Shown here: positions 9,503-19,440 of the stretch, in pieces
Position numbering within the stretch: position 1 is the first letter of the stretch
Layout: each line of letters starts with the position of its first letter
Assembly (NCBI RefSeq): GCF_000378505.1
Contig: NZ_KB899991.1
Location: 120,824 to 184,823, forward strand
DNA: 64,000 nt
Source: Modicisalibacter luteus DSM 23508
GTDB lineage: Bacteria > Pseudomonadota > Gammaproteobacteria > Pseudomonadales > Halomonadaceae
Direction of reading: 5' to 3'
Notes under the pieces: model-generated
Seen by the model: the letters and a program-made list of their open reading frames with translations, nothing else
What the model was told of the DNA's origin: nothing
Databases searched by the model: none
Program-made: the position numbers and the translations under genes

Positions 9503-10081
9503 TCAGCTGAAATTCTGGGCTGCGAACTCCCAATTGATGACGTTCCACACAGCGTCGAGGTACTTCGGGCGTGCATTGTGATAGTCAAGGTAATAGGCAT
9601 GCTCCCATACATCGATGGTCAATAAAGGCGTCTGGTCGTGTGCGATAGGGGTATCGGCATCATCGGTATTGATGATATCCACTCCGCCATCGGTGGTTTT
9701 AATCAGCCAGGTCCAGCCGGAGCCGAAGTTGCTGACAGCCTTGGTATTGAACGTCTCCTTGAACTGGTCGAAGGATCCGAACCTGGCGTTAATGGCGTCT
9801 GCCAGAGGGCCGCTGGGCTCTCCGCCTCCGCTGGGAGACAGGCAGTGCCAGAAGAACGTGTGATTCCAGGCTTGCGCCGCTTGATTGAAAAGGGCTCCAG
9901 CGGAAGTTTTGATGATGGCCTCGAGCGACTTGCCTGCATCGGCGGTACCTTCTACCAAGTCGTTGAGCTTGGTTACGTAGGCCTGGTGGTGCTTGCCATA
10001 GTGATATTCCAAGGTCTCTGAAGATATATGCGGTTCCAGGGCATTTTTCTCGTACGGTAACGCGGGGAGTTCGAAAGTCAT
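9503..10081 (-). CDS. sodB: Iron superoxide dismutase SodB
   Basis: This 192-residue cytoplasmic superoxide dismutase has the metal-ligand segments of Fe/Mn SOD: His in [10 protein letters not shown], His in [10 protein letters not shown], and [11 protein letters not shown] with Asp and His. The Fe-type signatures [14 protein letters not shown] and AALYDYHNARP-like tail ([15 protein letters not shown]) favour SodB. Length is typical (193 aa in E. coli). AAGGAGA precedes the start. It is monocistronic, between a terminator and a divergent gene. Confidence 0.95.
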   Translation of the reverse strand: MTFELPALPYEKNALEPHISSETLEYHYGKHHQAYVTKLNDLVEGTADAGKSLEAIIKTSAGALFNQAAQAWNHTFFWHCLSPSGGGEPSGPLADAINARFGSFDQFKETFNTKAVSNFGSGWTWLIKTTDGGVDIINTDDADTPIAHDQTPLLTIDVWEHAYYLDYHNARPKYLDAVWNVINWEFAAQNFS

Positions 10082-10270
10082 GGTCGTCTCCTTTTAACGG
10101 CACCGTGGAATACAGCGCTCGATAAAAAATCTTACAATACCAACCATCTGCAGGCGGTGTCGCATGAGCTTATCTTGCTAGGTTATGCTCACGAGACATG
10201 AGAACTATTTTGGAAATATAAGCGCGGTACTGCCCGCTTCGCTGTGCCAGGGAAAAGAGAGGAAGTCGAC

Positions 10271-11167
10271 ATGGTGGACCGCTCGGATGAGCCGCGCTTT
10301 AATACGCCGATCGTACCGGATCCCAGTGATGAACTGGCCGACCGACACCGTAGCGTGACGGTCTCCTCGGCACGCACGTGGCCCTTGTGGATGCTTAGCC
10401 TGCTCTTGTTGGCCGGCCTGGTGGGCATCGTCGGTGCCTACTGGTTCGATCGACAGGCTTGGCAGGCCGAGCAGCGCGAACTGCATGGGCAATTATCCAA
10501 CCTCCATGCGCGCTTCGACAGCCTGGATGATCGATATGAAATTACTGGGATGGAAGAGAAGCTGGATGCGTTGAGCTCGGCTCAAAGAAACTTGCAGGAG
10601 CGGCAGGCTGGGCTGCAATCTGCCCTACAGAAATTGGAAAACAGTAGCGCGGATGCGTCTAATATCAATGAGCTGGTTGAGCGCCTCGATGCCGGTGAGG
10701 AAGAGCGCGATACACTCGCGGCCACGCTGGATGCCATGCAACGCTCGCTGAATATCATCGAAACGAGCGGTGAGGATGCCAGAACGGCCCTGCAAGAACG
10801 CCTGCTGGGCCTGGAGAACGCTCAGGATGCTACCGAGCAGGGGCTCGCATCGCTGCGCAACACGGTCAGTGAGGCCCAAACGAACATAGCTGGCCTGCGT
10901 GAGTCGAACCAACAGCTTGGGTCGCGTGTGACAGAGCTAGACAGTGCTTATACTGAGATTGAGAGCCAAGTACAGGATATGGCTGCTCTGCAGGAACGTC
11001 TGACGGATATGGTCTCGACTATCGAGACGCTACGCTCCGATAACGAAGAACAGCAGGCTCGTTTGGATCAGCTGGCATCACGTATCGGTAGCAATCAGGC
11101 AGGTCTCATGGAGCTTCGCCAGAGCCTGCTGGCGTTGAGTGCCAGTGTGGAGAGTCTTGGTGGCTAG
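10271..11167 (+). CDS. Membrane-anchored coiled-coil protein, function unknown
   Basis: I do not recognise a family. The 298-residue product has a polar N-terminal tail of ~36 residues, one transmembrane segment (about 37-57, PLWMLSLLLLAGLVGIVGAY), then almost continuous heptad-rich helix to the end (many Leu, Glu, Gln, Asp, Ala; no Cys, almost no aromatics). By charge the tail should be cytoplasmic and the coiled coil periplasmic. ATG 10271 is chosen for its GAGGAAG site; an ATG 27 bases upstream is less well placed. It lies before tamA with a 135-bp gap, so an envelope-structural role is possible but unproven. Confidence 0.7.
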   Translation: MVDRSDEPRFNTPIVPDPSDELADRHRSVTVSSARTWPLWMLSLLLLAGLVGIVGAYWFDRQAWQAEQRELHGQLSNLHARFDSLDDRYEITGMEEKLDALSSAQRNLQERQAGLQSALQKLENSSADASNINELVERLDAGEEERDTLAATLDAMQRSLNIIETSGEDARTALQERLLGLENAQDATEQGLASLRNTVSEAQTNIAGLRESNQQLGSRVTELDSAYTEIESQVQDMAALQERLTDMVSTIETLRSDNEEQQARLDQLASRIGSNQAGLMELRQSLLALSASVESLGG

Positions 11168-11302
11168 GCAGGGGACGGTAGGCCATCTCACCGTTGGGCA
11201 CTACTCAAGGATTAGAGAACCATGAAGATGAAGGAAACCAGCCGCCATTCCATGGCCGTCATACTGTCTGCCACCGGTTATTTATTACGGCAGCGTTGAC
11301 GC

Positions 11303-13162
11303 ATGCGTACATCCCGCCACGTCGTCTTGGCTGCTGCGTTGGCCTCTGGCCTGTTCACGGCATCGTCCTTGGCGTTAGACGCCGATATTCAGGGTATTGA
11401 AGGTGAGGCTGCCGCTAACGTGGCCAATTACCTTGCCGCTTTCGATGCCAGCGAGTATGGAAAGGATAGGGTACGCTCCCAAGTGGCTAGGCGTACCCGC
11501 GAAGCGCTCAAGGCCTATGGGTATTATGAGCCTGAAATCGATATCAGCCTGATTGGAGAGAATCCCGTCGAACGGGCCCGCCTACAGATTCGGCCAGGCC
11601 CTCGTGTGACCATCACCGAGTTGGACATATCCGTCGAAGGCGATGCCCACGACGACGAAGCCTTTCAACACGTGTTGGACGACTTGCCGCTTGCAGAGGG
11701 CGAACCGCTACGTCATGCGCCCTACGAGGCGCTACGTAGCCGTTTCTCCACGCTAGCCGTTGAGCGTGGCTATTTCGATGCCAGCTTTAGTGATCGGCGC
11801 ATCGAAGTTCGGCCCTGGGAGGAAAGTGCGCGTATTTACCTGACGCTGGATAGCGGCGAACGCTACGTCTTCGGAAATATTCGTTTTGAAGGCAGCCAGA
11901 TCGAAGAGAGCAGATTGCATAACATGATGCCTTTCGAGACTGGAAGTCCCTATCTTGCTGGCTCGTTGGCCGTGTATAGCCAACGTCTCGGTGAAACCGG
12001 CTGGTTCCGCAGTGTCAGCGTGCGTCCCCGTTTGCAGGCGTCTTCAGCCTCCCTCATCCAGGCGCATCGTGGCTGGTGGGACGCTGTCGATACCGGAGTG
12101 AACAATGGTGTAGCCGTCCTCGACGAACCACCCTTGTTATCAGCCAATGCTGTCAGTGCCGCGAGTCGCCTGGGGCGGGAGCGTCCCCCCAGGGTTCCGG
12201 TCGAGGTCAACCTGATCCCCGCTGATCGTCACAAGTTCGAGGTAGGCATCGGCTATGCAACCGATGTTGGACCACGTACCCAGTTTTCCTGGGAACAACC
12301 TTGGCTGAATGAGGACGGCGACAGCCTTAGCCACGAACTTTACCTGTCCGGGCCTGAGCAGATCTTCAGCGGGACCTATACCATTCCGCTCGCCAACCCG
12401 TTGACGGATAGCTATGAACTGACGTACGGGTTAAGACATGAAGATCACGAGGATACACAAAGCCTTGAAGCGTCCGCCGAAATCGCGCGCCGCTGGTTGT
12501 TCGAGAATGGCTGGACGCAACGACTCTTCTTCCGCACGACGTATGAAGACTTCACCCAGGCGGATCAGGAAGATCAGGTGCTATTGATGTATCCCGGCAT
12601 CAGTTGGGCTCGGGTGCGTACACGTAATCCGCGTTTTCCTTCCTGGGGGGACAGGCAACGGCTTTCCCTCGCGGTCTCCAATGATGTCTGGGGCTCGGAT
12701 GCCTCGTTCGTACGCGCCACGCTGGATTCTCAGTGGATACGTATGCTGGGCGAGGACACTCGCTTTGTCGGTCGCACCGGCATAGGCACAATGCATACGG
12801 ACGATTTTGAAAAAATCCCTCCGTCATTACGCTTCTTTGCAGGCGGCGATCAGAGTGTTCGTGGCTATAGCTATGAAAGCCTGGCTCCAAAAAACGAACA
12901 AGGAGAGCTTCTTGGCGGACAACACTTGTTGACTGCCAGTCTGGAAGCGCAGCGACGCATTACCGGAGATTGGTGGGGGGCTGCGTTTGCCGATACAGGC
13001 AACGCGTTCAGTTCATGGTGGCCGGATGAATTAGCCACTGGGGCTGGCCTTGGTGTTCGCTGGGTATCTCCTGTAGGACCGGTTCGACTGGATATCGCAC
13101 ACCCCTTCGATAGTGAGGAAGATTCGTGGCGTCTGCATTTCGCCATAGGTCCCGAGTTTTGA
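11303..13162 (+). CDS. tamA: TamA, outer-membrane Omp85-family translocation subunit
   Basis: This 619-residue Omp85 protein has a signal peptide (cleavage near SLALDAD), three POTRA domains (to about residue 245; for example LEVERGYFDASF-like TLAVERGYFDASF), and a C-terminal 16-strand barrel with the VRGY motif (GGDQSVRGYSYESL) and terminal Phe (FAIGPEF). TamA works with TamB in outer-membrane protein or lipid transport. An Ala/Pro-rich linker of ~50 residues (about 245-293) between POTRA3 and the barrel is longer than in E. coli TamA (577 aa). tamB starts inside its 3' end. Confidence 0.92.
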   Translation: MRTSRHVVLAAALASGLFTASSLALDADIQGIEGEAAANVANYLAAFDASEYGKDRVRSQVARRTREALKAYGYYEPEIDISLIGENPVERARLQIRPGPRVTITELDISVEGDAHDDEAFQHVLDDLPLAEGEPLRHAPYEALRSRFSTLAVERGYFDASFSDRRIEVRPWEESARIYLTLDSGERYVFGNIRFEGSQIEESRLHNMMPFETGSPYLAGSLAVYSQRLGETGWFRSVSVRPRLQASSASLIQAHRGWWDAVDTGVNNGVAVLDEPPLLSANAVSAASRLGRERPPRVPVEVNLIPADRHKFEVGIGYATDVGPRTQFSWEQPWLNEDGDSLSHELYLSGPEQIFSGTYTIPLANPLTDSYELTYGLRHEDHEDTQSLEASAEIARRWLFENGWTQRLFFRTTYEDFTQADQEDQVLLMYPGISWARVRTRNPRFPSWGDRQRLSLAVSNDVWGSDASFVRATLDSQWIRMLGEDTRFVGRTGIGTMHTDDFEKIPPSLRFFAGGDQSVRGYSYESLAPKNEQGELLGGQHLLTASLEAQRRITGDWWGAAFADTGNAFSSWWPDELATGAGLGVRWVSPVGPVRLDIAHPFDSEEDSWRLHFAIGPEF

Positions 13163-16100
13163 TTACCGCTTTGCTCCGTTTGCTGGTTTGGTTCCCTTTA
13201 TGGCTCATCGGGTTGGTCCTGTTCCTACTGGGATTGGCGCTGTCCCCCTGGGGAACGTCTTGGCTCGTGAACCAAGGTGAAAAGCAGGGTTTCTTCTCGG
13301 TAGAAAGCGTTAGTGGGGCGCCGCTCGACGACTTGACACTGCAAGGCCTGGATATCACGGTTGGACCAGCAACCATCTGGATTGGCCGCTTGCATCTGGC
13401 GTGGGCCGAGGATTGCCTCCTCGACGGAAAATTGTGTCTGGACGCCCTGCAATTGGCAGACGTTGATGTGAGCATTCGCGAAGGTGATGCTACATCATCC
13501 CAAGCACCATCACAGGAGAGCACGGGAGGAGGTATGCCCTCGATCGCCGTGCCATTTCCTATCGAACTGCGCGATTTGGAACTACAAAACGTTGATGTCC
13601 TGTTACCAGACGGGACGCACCTTGCATTGCAGCGCTTTACATCGGGTGCTCGTATCACTGGGGACACCCTCACTCTGTTGCCGACTCGTGTGAGAGGCGG
13701 CAGGCTCGTGCTACCTGTCTCGCCTGGCCAGGCCCTGGCCATGCCTGAACGAATGAAGACTGAAGAGGACGAATCCGACAAGGGCATGGGAACGGATAGG
13801 CCATTGTTAACGCTGACGCCTGATGCCATCGATGGGGCAATTTCCGTCGCTTCCCAGCCGGAACAGGCCGTCCCCGGCAAAGAAGCGGAGGCGAATCAGG
13901 GTGAAACATTGCTGGCCAAGCGTGATCCAATTGACTTGCCTGATATCACATTGCCTTTGGCAATAAAGGTGCCCAGCCTCGTCGTCACAGATTTCGTCAT
14001 CGATGGTCCAGAGCGTCATAGCATTGATCGCCTTGCACTCAGCATGGCAGGAGAAGGGCACGATATACGTTTGCATAGCCTGGCCATTACCTCCCCAGAG
14101 GCCGGTGCCGAGCTCAGTGCAAATCTCACCATGCAGGACGATTATCCCCTGAGTGCTGAATTGAACGCGGTCATTCATCGCGCTCCTGTGGCCGGTGAAG
14201 CGCTTTCCCTAGTGGCCGAGGGTAGCTTGGGTGACTTGTCAGTGAGTCTTGAGGCCAATGGACCTCTTGCGGCTTCATTGCAGGCGCGTGCCAACGTACT
14301 GGCACCTACTGTACCGTTCGAAGCGCTGCTCGAGGCGAAGCGCTTGCAGTGGCCGCTGGAAGAAAAGCAAATTAACCCGGCTGTGGTTGATGCCGCCATC
14401 GAGGTAACTACGGGAGCAAACCCCGCAGAGAGTGAGACGAGACTCATCAGCCAGGGGCAGACGCCCTACGTCGTGAGAGACCTTACACTGCGTGCCGATG
14501 GCGATCTGGCAGGCTACAAAGTCGCGCTCTCTACTGCCGTCTCGGGAGGGGAGCTCCCTGAGGAAGTCAGTTTGGCAATGACAGGCGAAGGGAATCTGGA
14601 GCGCTTTGCCTGGACTCCTCTGGCCGTATCGGCCGATAGAGGTGCATTGATCAGCCGAGGAGCCGTACGCTGGGCGCCCCGGCTCGAGGTCGATGCCAAC
14701 TTGAATCTGGATCGCTTCTCTCTGGATGCCTTGACCGATGCTGTTCAAGGCCGATTGAGTGGTGATGCCAAAGTGCGTTTCGCCATGCGCGAGGAAGATG
14801 AGGGGTGGCAACTGGCGGTTCCTCAGCTCGACATCGAGGGGACGCTGCAGCAACGTCCGCTGTCGTTGCAAGCACAACTCAGCGGTAACAGTGATATGCG
14901 TTGGCAAATTCAGCAGTTGCGGCTGCGGCAGGGGGACAATCGTCTGACTGCGCAAGGCCACATTGCCGATTCCATGGACCTGAGCGGTGAGCTCAATGCT
15001 CCAGCGCTGGGCTCGATCCTGCCGGAACTGGGAGGGAGTGCGCAGGGACGCTTTACGGTTAGCGGTACGTTCGAAGCACCCCAGCTTGATCTTGCGCTCT
15101 CGGGTAATAACCTCCGCTATGCCGAGAATCGTCTCGACCGCCTTAGCCTGAATGCCGAGACGGACGGTTTGGAAGACCCACGCTTTGATGTAGCGCTAGA
15201 TGCTTACGGTATCGAGGTGGGCGCTCAACGTATCGAGCAAGTTGATCTCGACCTGGATGGACGTCTCTCGCAGCATCGCCTTGAACTGGCGGTCGATGCA
15301 GCCGAGACGATGCCAATGTCGACAGCATCGCTGGCGTTGAGTGGGGGGCTAAATGCGCAGCGCAATCGCTATCAAGGGCGCCTGATCTCGTTGGCAGCCG
15401 ATACCGAGCAAGCCGACCTACGCCTCGACGCTGCCGCCGGCTTCACCGTTTTCTTGCCGGAAGGGCGTTTCGAGGCTGAGCCCTTCTGTCTGGTACGCCA
15501 GGAGGGTGGCCAACTCTGTTCAGTGGAAACACTTCAAGCGTCAGCAGAGCGGGGCAGTGCCACGCTTGCCCTGCGTAACTTCCCCATGGATCTAGTGAAC
15601 TCGGCGCTCCCTGAAGCCTGGTCGTCCGACGGGGAAAGCAACGGACGCGTCAATTTCAGCTGGTCGAGTGGCGGACGCTGGGCGGCACAAGCGGACTTGC
15701 AAAGCCGTCTGGCGTTGAGCGGTGAAGATGCCTACGGTCAGCCCTGGTCGCTCCCCGATTCTCAACTGTCAGTGCAGCTCGATGCCACGCCTGCCAGAGC
15801 CACGGTCGAGTCGACCTTGTCCCTGGCCGATTCCGGAGAGCTGACGGTGGATGCCTCGATCACGGACCCCACCGGTAATGCACGGTTGGGGGGAAGCATT
15901 GCATTGAACGATATCCGCCTGTCCCCGTATCGACGCTTGGCGACAGGTCTCGAACAGCTCGAGGGATCGTTGAATGGCGAAGTCGACTTGGGGGGGGCAC
16001 TGACCGACCCCCGGCTTAATGGAAACCTCCAGCTTCGCGACTTGCAGGTTAGCGGGGGGGATATACCGGTTGCCGTTCGCGATGGCCGCCTGGATATTCA

Positions 16101-17250
16101 GCTCCAGGGCGATAACGCGACCCTGGATGGCTTCGTGGCTGCCGATGAAGGTCGCCTGGAACTACAGGGACAGGCGAGATGGCCATCACTTGGCGAATGG
16201 GTGGCCGAACTCGGCATCGAAGGAACCGAATCACCGTTCCTCGTCGAGATGCCCGAATTCGGTCGCATGCGACTTGCGCCCGATTTGGATATCAGTGTCA
16301 CCCCTGAGCTGCTCCGTATTCGGGGAGATGTGAAGGTTCCCTGGGCACGTCTGGACGTAGCCAAGTCCGATTCGCCTCCCTCGGCCGTCGCCCCGAGCTC
16401 CGATGAGGTCATCATTACTCGGGAAGATGAAGAGCGGGCGCGTGAAGCAGCACGTCAGGCATTGCAAGAAGCTACGGAAGGAGCCGATGAGGCAACGGCT
16501 CAGGCGCTGCAAGAAGCCGGTATGCGTCTCGACGTGGCTGTCGATGTCTCTCTAGGTCCCGACGTACAACTCGAAGCCTATGGTCTGGAGGCGGAGCTCC
16601 AAGGCAACCTGCAGGTTCGCCAGACCACGGGGCCCGTCCAACTCTTCGGGGAAGTCAACTTGGTCGATGGGCGCTATCAAGCCTTTGGCCAGGACCTGAT
16701 CATCCGCCGTGGGCAGGTACTGTTTAGTGGCCCGGCATCGCAGCCCCGCTTGCAGTTCGAAGCCATACGCAACCCTGAAACCACAGAGGATGAGGTAATT
16801 GCAGGCCTGCGTGTGACAGGACCAGCCTCGCAGCCCAATCTGTCCATCTTCTCTGAGCCCGCCATGGACGAAAGCCGAGCGCTATCCTATCTCCTGCGTG
16901 GACGGGCGCCGGATGATGCCGGCAATGACGGTGCGTTGACCTCGGCGCTTATCGGTCTCTCGCTGTCGCGCACCGGTGGCGCTGTGGGTCAGCTCGGCCA
17001 GGTTTTCGGTGTCGATGAGCTGAGCCTGGATACGTCAGGTAGTGGTGAAGAGAGCCAGGTCGTCGTCAGCGGCTATCTTTTCGACGACTTGAAGGTCAGC
17101 TATGGCGTGGGGATATTTTCGCCGATCGCCCAACTGACCTTACGCTACAAGCTGCTGCAGAATCTTTATGTCGAGGTGGTATCCGGTGCGGCTCAGGCCG
17201 TGGACCTGATTTATACCTTCAGTCTCGGGCGCAGCAACGCTTCGCCTTGA
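13126..17250 (+). CDS. tamB: TamB, inner-membrane AsmA-like translocation subunit
   Basis: This 1374-residue protein has an N-terminal membrane anchor (residues ~10-40) after a basic RHRSR stretch. A very long beta-rich periplasmic body with taurine-like repeats follows, ending in the conserved DUF490 domain (GEVNLVDGRYQAFGQDLIIRRGQ split by motif; GLRVTGPASQPNLSIFSEP; ALSYLLRGR). TamB bridges the envelope as a lipid-transfer groove partner of TamA. GTG 13126 is favoured by GAGGAAG at 13115-13121 and overlaps tamA by 37 bases. A TTG at 13159 overlapping the tamA stop is the alternative but would remove the basic residues before the anchor. Confidence 0.92.
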   Translation: MASAFRHRSRVLITALLRLLVWFPLWLIGLVLFLLGLALSPWGTSWLVNQGEKQGFFSVESVSGAPLDDLTLQGLDITVGPATIWIGRLHLAWAEDCLLDGKLCLDALQLADVDVSIREGDATSSQAPSQESTGGGMPSIAVPFPIELRDLELQNVDVLLPDGTHLALQRFTSGARITGDTLTLLPTRVRGGRLVLPVSPGQALAMPERMKTEEDESDKGMGTDRPLLTLTPDAIDGAISVASQPEQAVPGKEAEANQGETLLAKRDPIDLPDITLPLAIKVPSLVVTDFVIDGPERHSIDRLALSMAGEGHDIRLHSLAITSPEAGAELSANLTMQDDYPLSAELNAVIHRAPVAGEALSLVAEGSLGDLSVSLEANGPLAASLQARANVLAPTVPFEALLEAKRLQWPLEEKQINPAVVDAAIEVTTGANPAESETRLISQGQTPYVVRDLTLRADGDLAGYKVALSTAVSGGELPEEVSLAMTGEGNLERFAWTPLAVSADRGALISRGAVRWAPRLEVDANLNLDRFSLDALTDAVQGRLSGDAKVRFAMREEDEGWQLAVPQLDIEGTLQQRPLSLQAQLSGNSDMRWQIQQLRLRQGDNRLTAQGHIADSMDLSGELNAPALGSILPELGGSAQGRFTVSGTFEAPQLDLALSGNNLRYAENRLDRLSLNAETDGLEDPRFDVALDAYGIEVGAQRIEQVDLDLDGRLSQHRLELAVDAAETMPMSTASLALSGGLNAQRNRYQGRLISLAADTEQADLRLDAAAGFTVFLPEGRFEAEPFCLVRQEGGQLCSVETLQASAERGSATLALRNFPMDLVNSALPEAWSSDGESNGRVNFSWSSGGRWAAQADLQSRLALSGEDAYGQPWSLPDSQLSVQLDATPARATVESTLSLADSGELTVDASITDPTGNARLGGSIALNDIRLSPYRRLATGLEQLEGSLNGEVDLGGALTDPRLNGNLQLRDLQVSGGDIPVAVRDGRLDIQLQGDNATLDGFVAADEGRLELQGQARWPSLGEWVAELGIEGTESPFLVEMPEFGRMRLAPDLDISVTPELLRIRGDVKVPWARLDVAKSDSPPSAVAPSSDEVIITREDEERAREAARQALQEATEGADEATAQALQEAGMRLDVAVDVSLGPDVQLEAYGLEAELQGNLQVRQTTGPVQLFGEVNLVDGRYQAFGQDLIIRRGQVLFSGPASQPRLQFEAIRNPETTEDEVIAGLRVTGPASQPNLSIFSEPAMDESRALSYLLRGRAPDDAGNDGALTSALIGLSLSRTGGAVGQLGQVFGVDELSLDTSGSGEESQVVVSGYLFDDLKVSYGVGIFSPIAQLTLRYKLLQNLYVEVVSGAAQAVDLIYTFSLGRSNASP

Positions 17251-17680
17251 GACCGCTGCCGCAGGGGCAAGGGGCATTGCGTCCGATCGAGAGATGCCCC
17301 CACTCGGTGTCACCATCGACGTAGAACCATTGCTTCACAGTAGCATCGAAACGAAAACGGCTTGTCTCCCGCAGTGTAAAGAACCGACCATTCTGTCGGC
17401 CCAGGGCCTGAAAACGGACCCAGCCCTCGGGTGGTTGAACGTCACTGTTCTCGATATCCAGCCGGAGCCAGCGGGTTTGGCCATCGTCGAGTTCATGGCG
17501 GGGCGGACGGGTTTCGGGGGCCCACGTGTCGAGTAACACCTCGACATTCCCCAAGGCAAACGCTGTGAAGCGAGAGCGCATCAGTGCTTCGGGTGTGGCA
17601 GCGTGCGAGGGATCGAGATGCACCGGCTGGCAACATTGAATATAGGTGCTTTGACTGCCGCAAGGACAAGATTGAGACAT
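17219..17680 (-). CDS. ychJ: YchJ family (UPF0225) SEC-C protein
   Basis: The 153-residue product has zinc-binding SEC-C motifs at both ends: [14 protein letters not shown] (residues 3-16) and [15 protein letters not shown] near the C-terminus. Between them is an NTF2-like core ([42 protein letters not shown]). Length matches E. coli YchJ (152 aa); function is unknown. The start ATG 17680 is only 29 bp from the divergent msrA start. Its 3' end overlaps the tamB 3' end by 32 bp on the opposite strand, so the two genes share coding DNA. Confidence 0.88.
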   Translation of the reverse strand: MSQSCPCGSQSTYIQCCQPVHLDPSHAATPEALMRSRFTAFALGNVEVLLDTWAPETRPPRHELDDGQTRWLRLDIENSDVQPPEGWVRFQALGRQNGRFFTLRETSRFRFDATVKQWFYVDGDTEWGHLSIGRNAPCPCGSGLKAKRCCARD

Positions 17681-17709
17681 ATCATTCAAAACCAAGAGGA
17701 GGCGACTCC

Positions 17710-18360
17710 ATGTGGTCACGTGACAAACAGCGTATGCCGACGGCCGAGGAAACTTTGCCGGGGCGTGATGACCCAGTGCGCATATCCGGCGAGCACCTCG
17801 TCAACGGCCACTCGATGATACCGCCTTTTCCGCCGGGCTGTGAGGAGATCGTCCTGGGACTGGGATGCTTCTGGGGTGCCGAGCGCCTGTTCTGGCAATT
17901 GCCTGGCGTATACGTCACTGCGGTCGGCTATGCTGGAGGGTTTACCCCCAATCCGGCATATGAGGAAACCTGTACCGGACGCACCGGGCATGCCGAGGTA
18001 GTACGAGTGGTATATGACCCCAGCGTGATCGGGCTCGACCGTCTATTGCAGGTTTTCTGGGAGGCTCACGACCCGACGCAGGGTATGCGTCAGGGCAACG
18101 ATATCGGTAGCCAGTATCGCTCGGCGATCTATACCACCAGCGAAGCTCAGCATAGCGAGGCCGAGTTCAGCCGCGATCGGTACCAGCAGGCACTGACGCA
18201 GGCTGGCAAAGGCACGATTACCACCGAAATCGCTCCGCTCGAGACGTTCTACTATGCGGAGGAATATCACCAACAGTATCTGGCCAAGAATCCGGGGGGC
18301 TATTGTGGTCTGCGTGGTACAGGGGTGAGCTGCCAGCTCAACCCGGCCGGTTCGTCATGA
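17710..18360 (+). CDS. msrA: Peptide methionine sulfoxide reductase MsrA
   Basis: This 216-residue enzyme carries the MsrA active site GCFWGAE with Cys53. [30 protein letters not shown] and [26 protein letters not shown] follow, holding the recycling cysteines. It reduces methionine-S-sulfoxide using thioredoxin. Length matches E. coli MsrA (212 aa). AGAGGAGGCG precedes ATG 17710. Its 3' end overlaps the convergent hydrolase gene by 23 bp. Confidence 0.94.
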   Translation: MWSRDKQRMPTAEETLPGRDDPVRISGEHLVNGHSMIPPFPPGCEEIVLGLGCFWGAERLFWQLPGVYVTAVGYAGGFTPNPAYEETCTGRTGHAEVVRVVYDPSVIGLDRLLQVFWEAHDPTQGMRQGNDIGSQYRSAIYTTSEAQHSEAEFSRDRYQQALTQAGKGTITTEIAPLETFYYAEEYHQQYLAKNPGGYCGLRGTGVSCQLNPAGSS

Positions 18361-19360
18361 CGTGTAATTGACGCGGCACACTGGCCCAATCCTGCAGTTG
18401 CCGGCACACGCGACGTGCCATCCACGAACCAAGACGGCCCTGCCGTGATTCGACAAAACCGACATGGCCACCATGGCTGGCGATTTCGATGCGCACGGCA
18501 TCGCTGGGCGTTGGAAGGCGCTCGAACATGTCGCCAGGCATGAACGGGTCGTCGGCAGCATGCAGGATAAGGGTCGGCAATTCGATATCGCCTACCAAGC
18601 GTCCAGCAGAGGCACGACGGTAATAATCACTGGCGGAACTGAAGCCATGAAGCGGAGCAGTTACCTCGTTGTCGTAGGCCCAGAAGCTGTCCAATCGGCC
18701 GAGCTGGTATGATGACAGGCTGAGGGGAAGCGTATCGGTGGCCATCTTTGCAATAATCTTAAGCTTGAGCGATTTCAGCAGATAACGCTGATAGTGGCGT
18801 GAAAAACCGCGATTGAGCGCATCGGCGCAGGCGGCTAGATCGAGGGGGGCACTGATTGCGATAGCGCCGGCCAGGTCGAGGCCGTCACCGCCCTGTTCAG
18901 CGACCAGCTTGAGAAGCATGTTACCACCCAGAGAAACACCCGCAGCCACCTTGATCGCCCGAGGATAACGACGGGCGAGCTGGCCAATAAACCAGTAGGC
19001 GTCTGCGGTATCACCCGAGTGGTACGCTCTCGGCAAACGATTGGGAGCCTGACCACACCCCCGAAAGTGCATCATTACTGCTCGCCAGCCCAACGCACTG
19101 GCGGCTGCCAATATCTCTCGGGCATAGGGGGAGTCGAATCCTCCCTCCAGCCCATGAAACAGCACGAAGACCGGCGCGTCTTCATGCATGGGGGCAGGAC
19201 GCACCCAAGCCAGCTCAACGAAGTCTCCGTCAGGGAGATTGAGAATCTCCGTATCGCGTGCGAGCGTCGTCAGGGGGCGAAGGCGTGGCAACAGGGTTTG
19301 GACGTGGCGGTTGCTAAGCCCCCTGGCGGGCCGGAAGTCTGCGGGGACGATGCGTGACAT
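18338..19360 (-). CDS. yheT: YheT-family alpha/beta hydrolase
   Basis: This 340-residue hydrolase begins with the family's [22 protein letters not shown] region. It has the oxyanion segment [14 protein letters not shown], nucleophile elbow GVSLGGN (Ser143), the acid in [10 protein letters not shown] and His in [11 protein letters not shown]. The family includes putative esterases of unknown substrate. ATG 19360 is chosen for a GAGGT site upstream and a family-like N-terminus; an in-frame start 63 bases earlier would add unrelated residues. Confidence 0.87.
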   Translation of the reverse strand: MSRIVPADFRPARGLSNRHVQTLLPRLRPLTTLARDTEILNLPDGDFVELAWVRPAPMHEDAPVFVLFHGLEGGFDSPYAREILAAASALGWRAVMMHFRGCGQAPNRLPRAYHSGDTADAYWFIGQLARRYPRAIKVAAGVSLGGNMLLKLVAEQGGDGLDLAGAIAISAPLDLAACADALNRGFSRHYQRYLLKSLKLKIIAKMATDTLPLSLSSYQLGRLDSFWAYDNEVTAPLHGFSSASDYYRRASAGRLVGDIELPTLILHAADDPFMPGDMFERLPTPSDAVRIEIASHGGHVGFVESRQGRLGSWMARRVCRQLQDWASVPRQLHVMTNRPG

Positions 19361-19440
19361 ACTGACCTCGCTGCGTATTCCTTTATCAGAATATCTTTCC
19401 CGCACCGGCTGGCAAGTAGCCAAAAGGCGACTCAGTGACC

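Noticed and set aside
11194-11400. Small open frame between the coiled-coil gene and tamA
   Set aside because: It overlaps the tamA start in another frame, has no family features and no convincing ribosome site.
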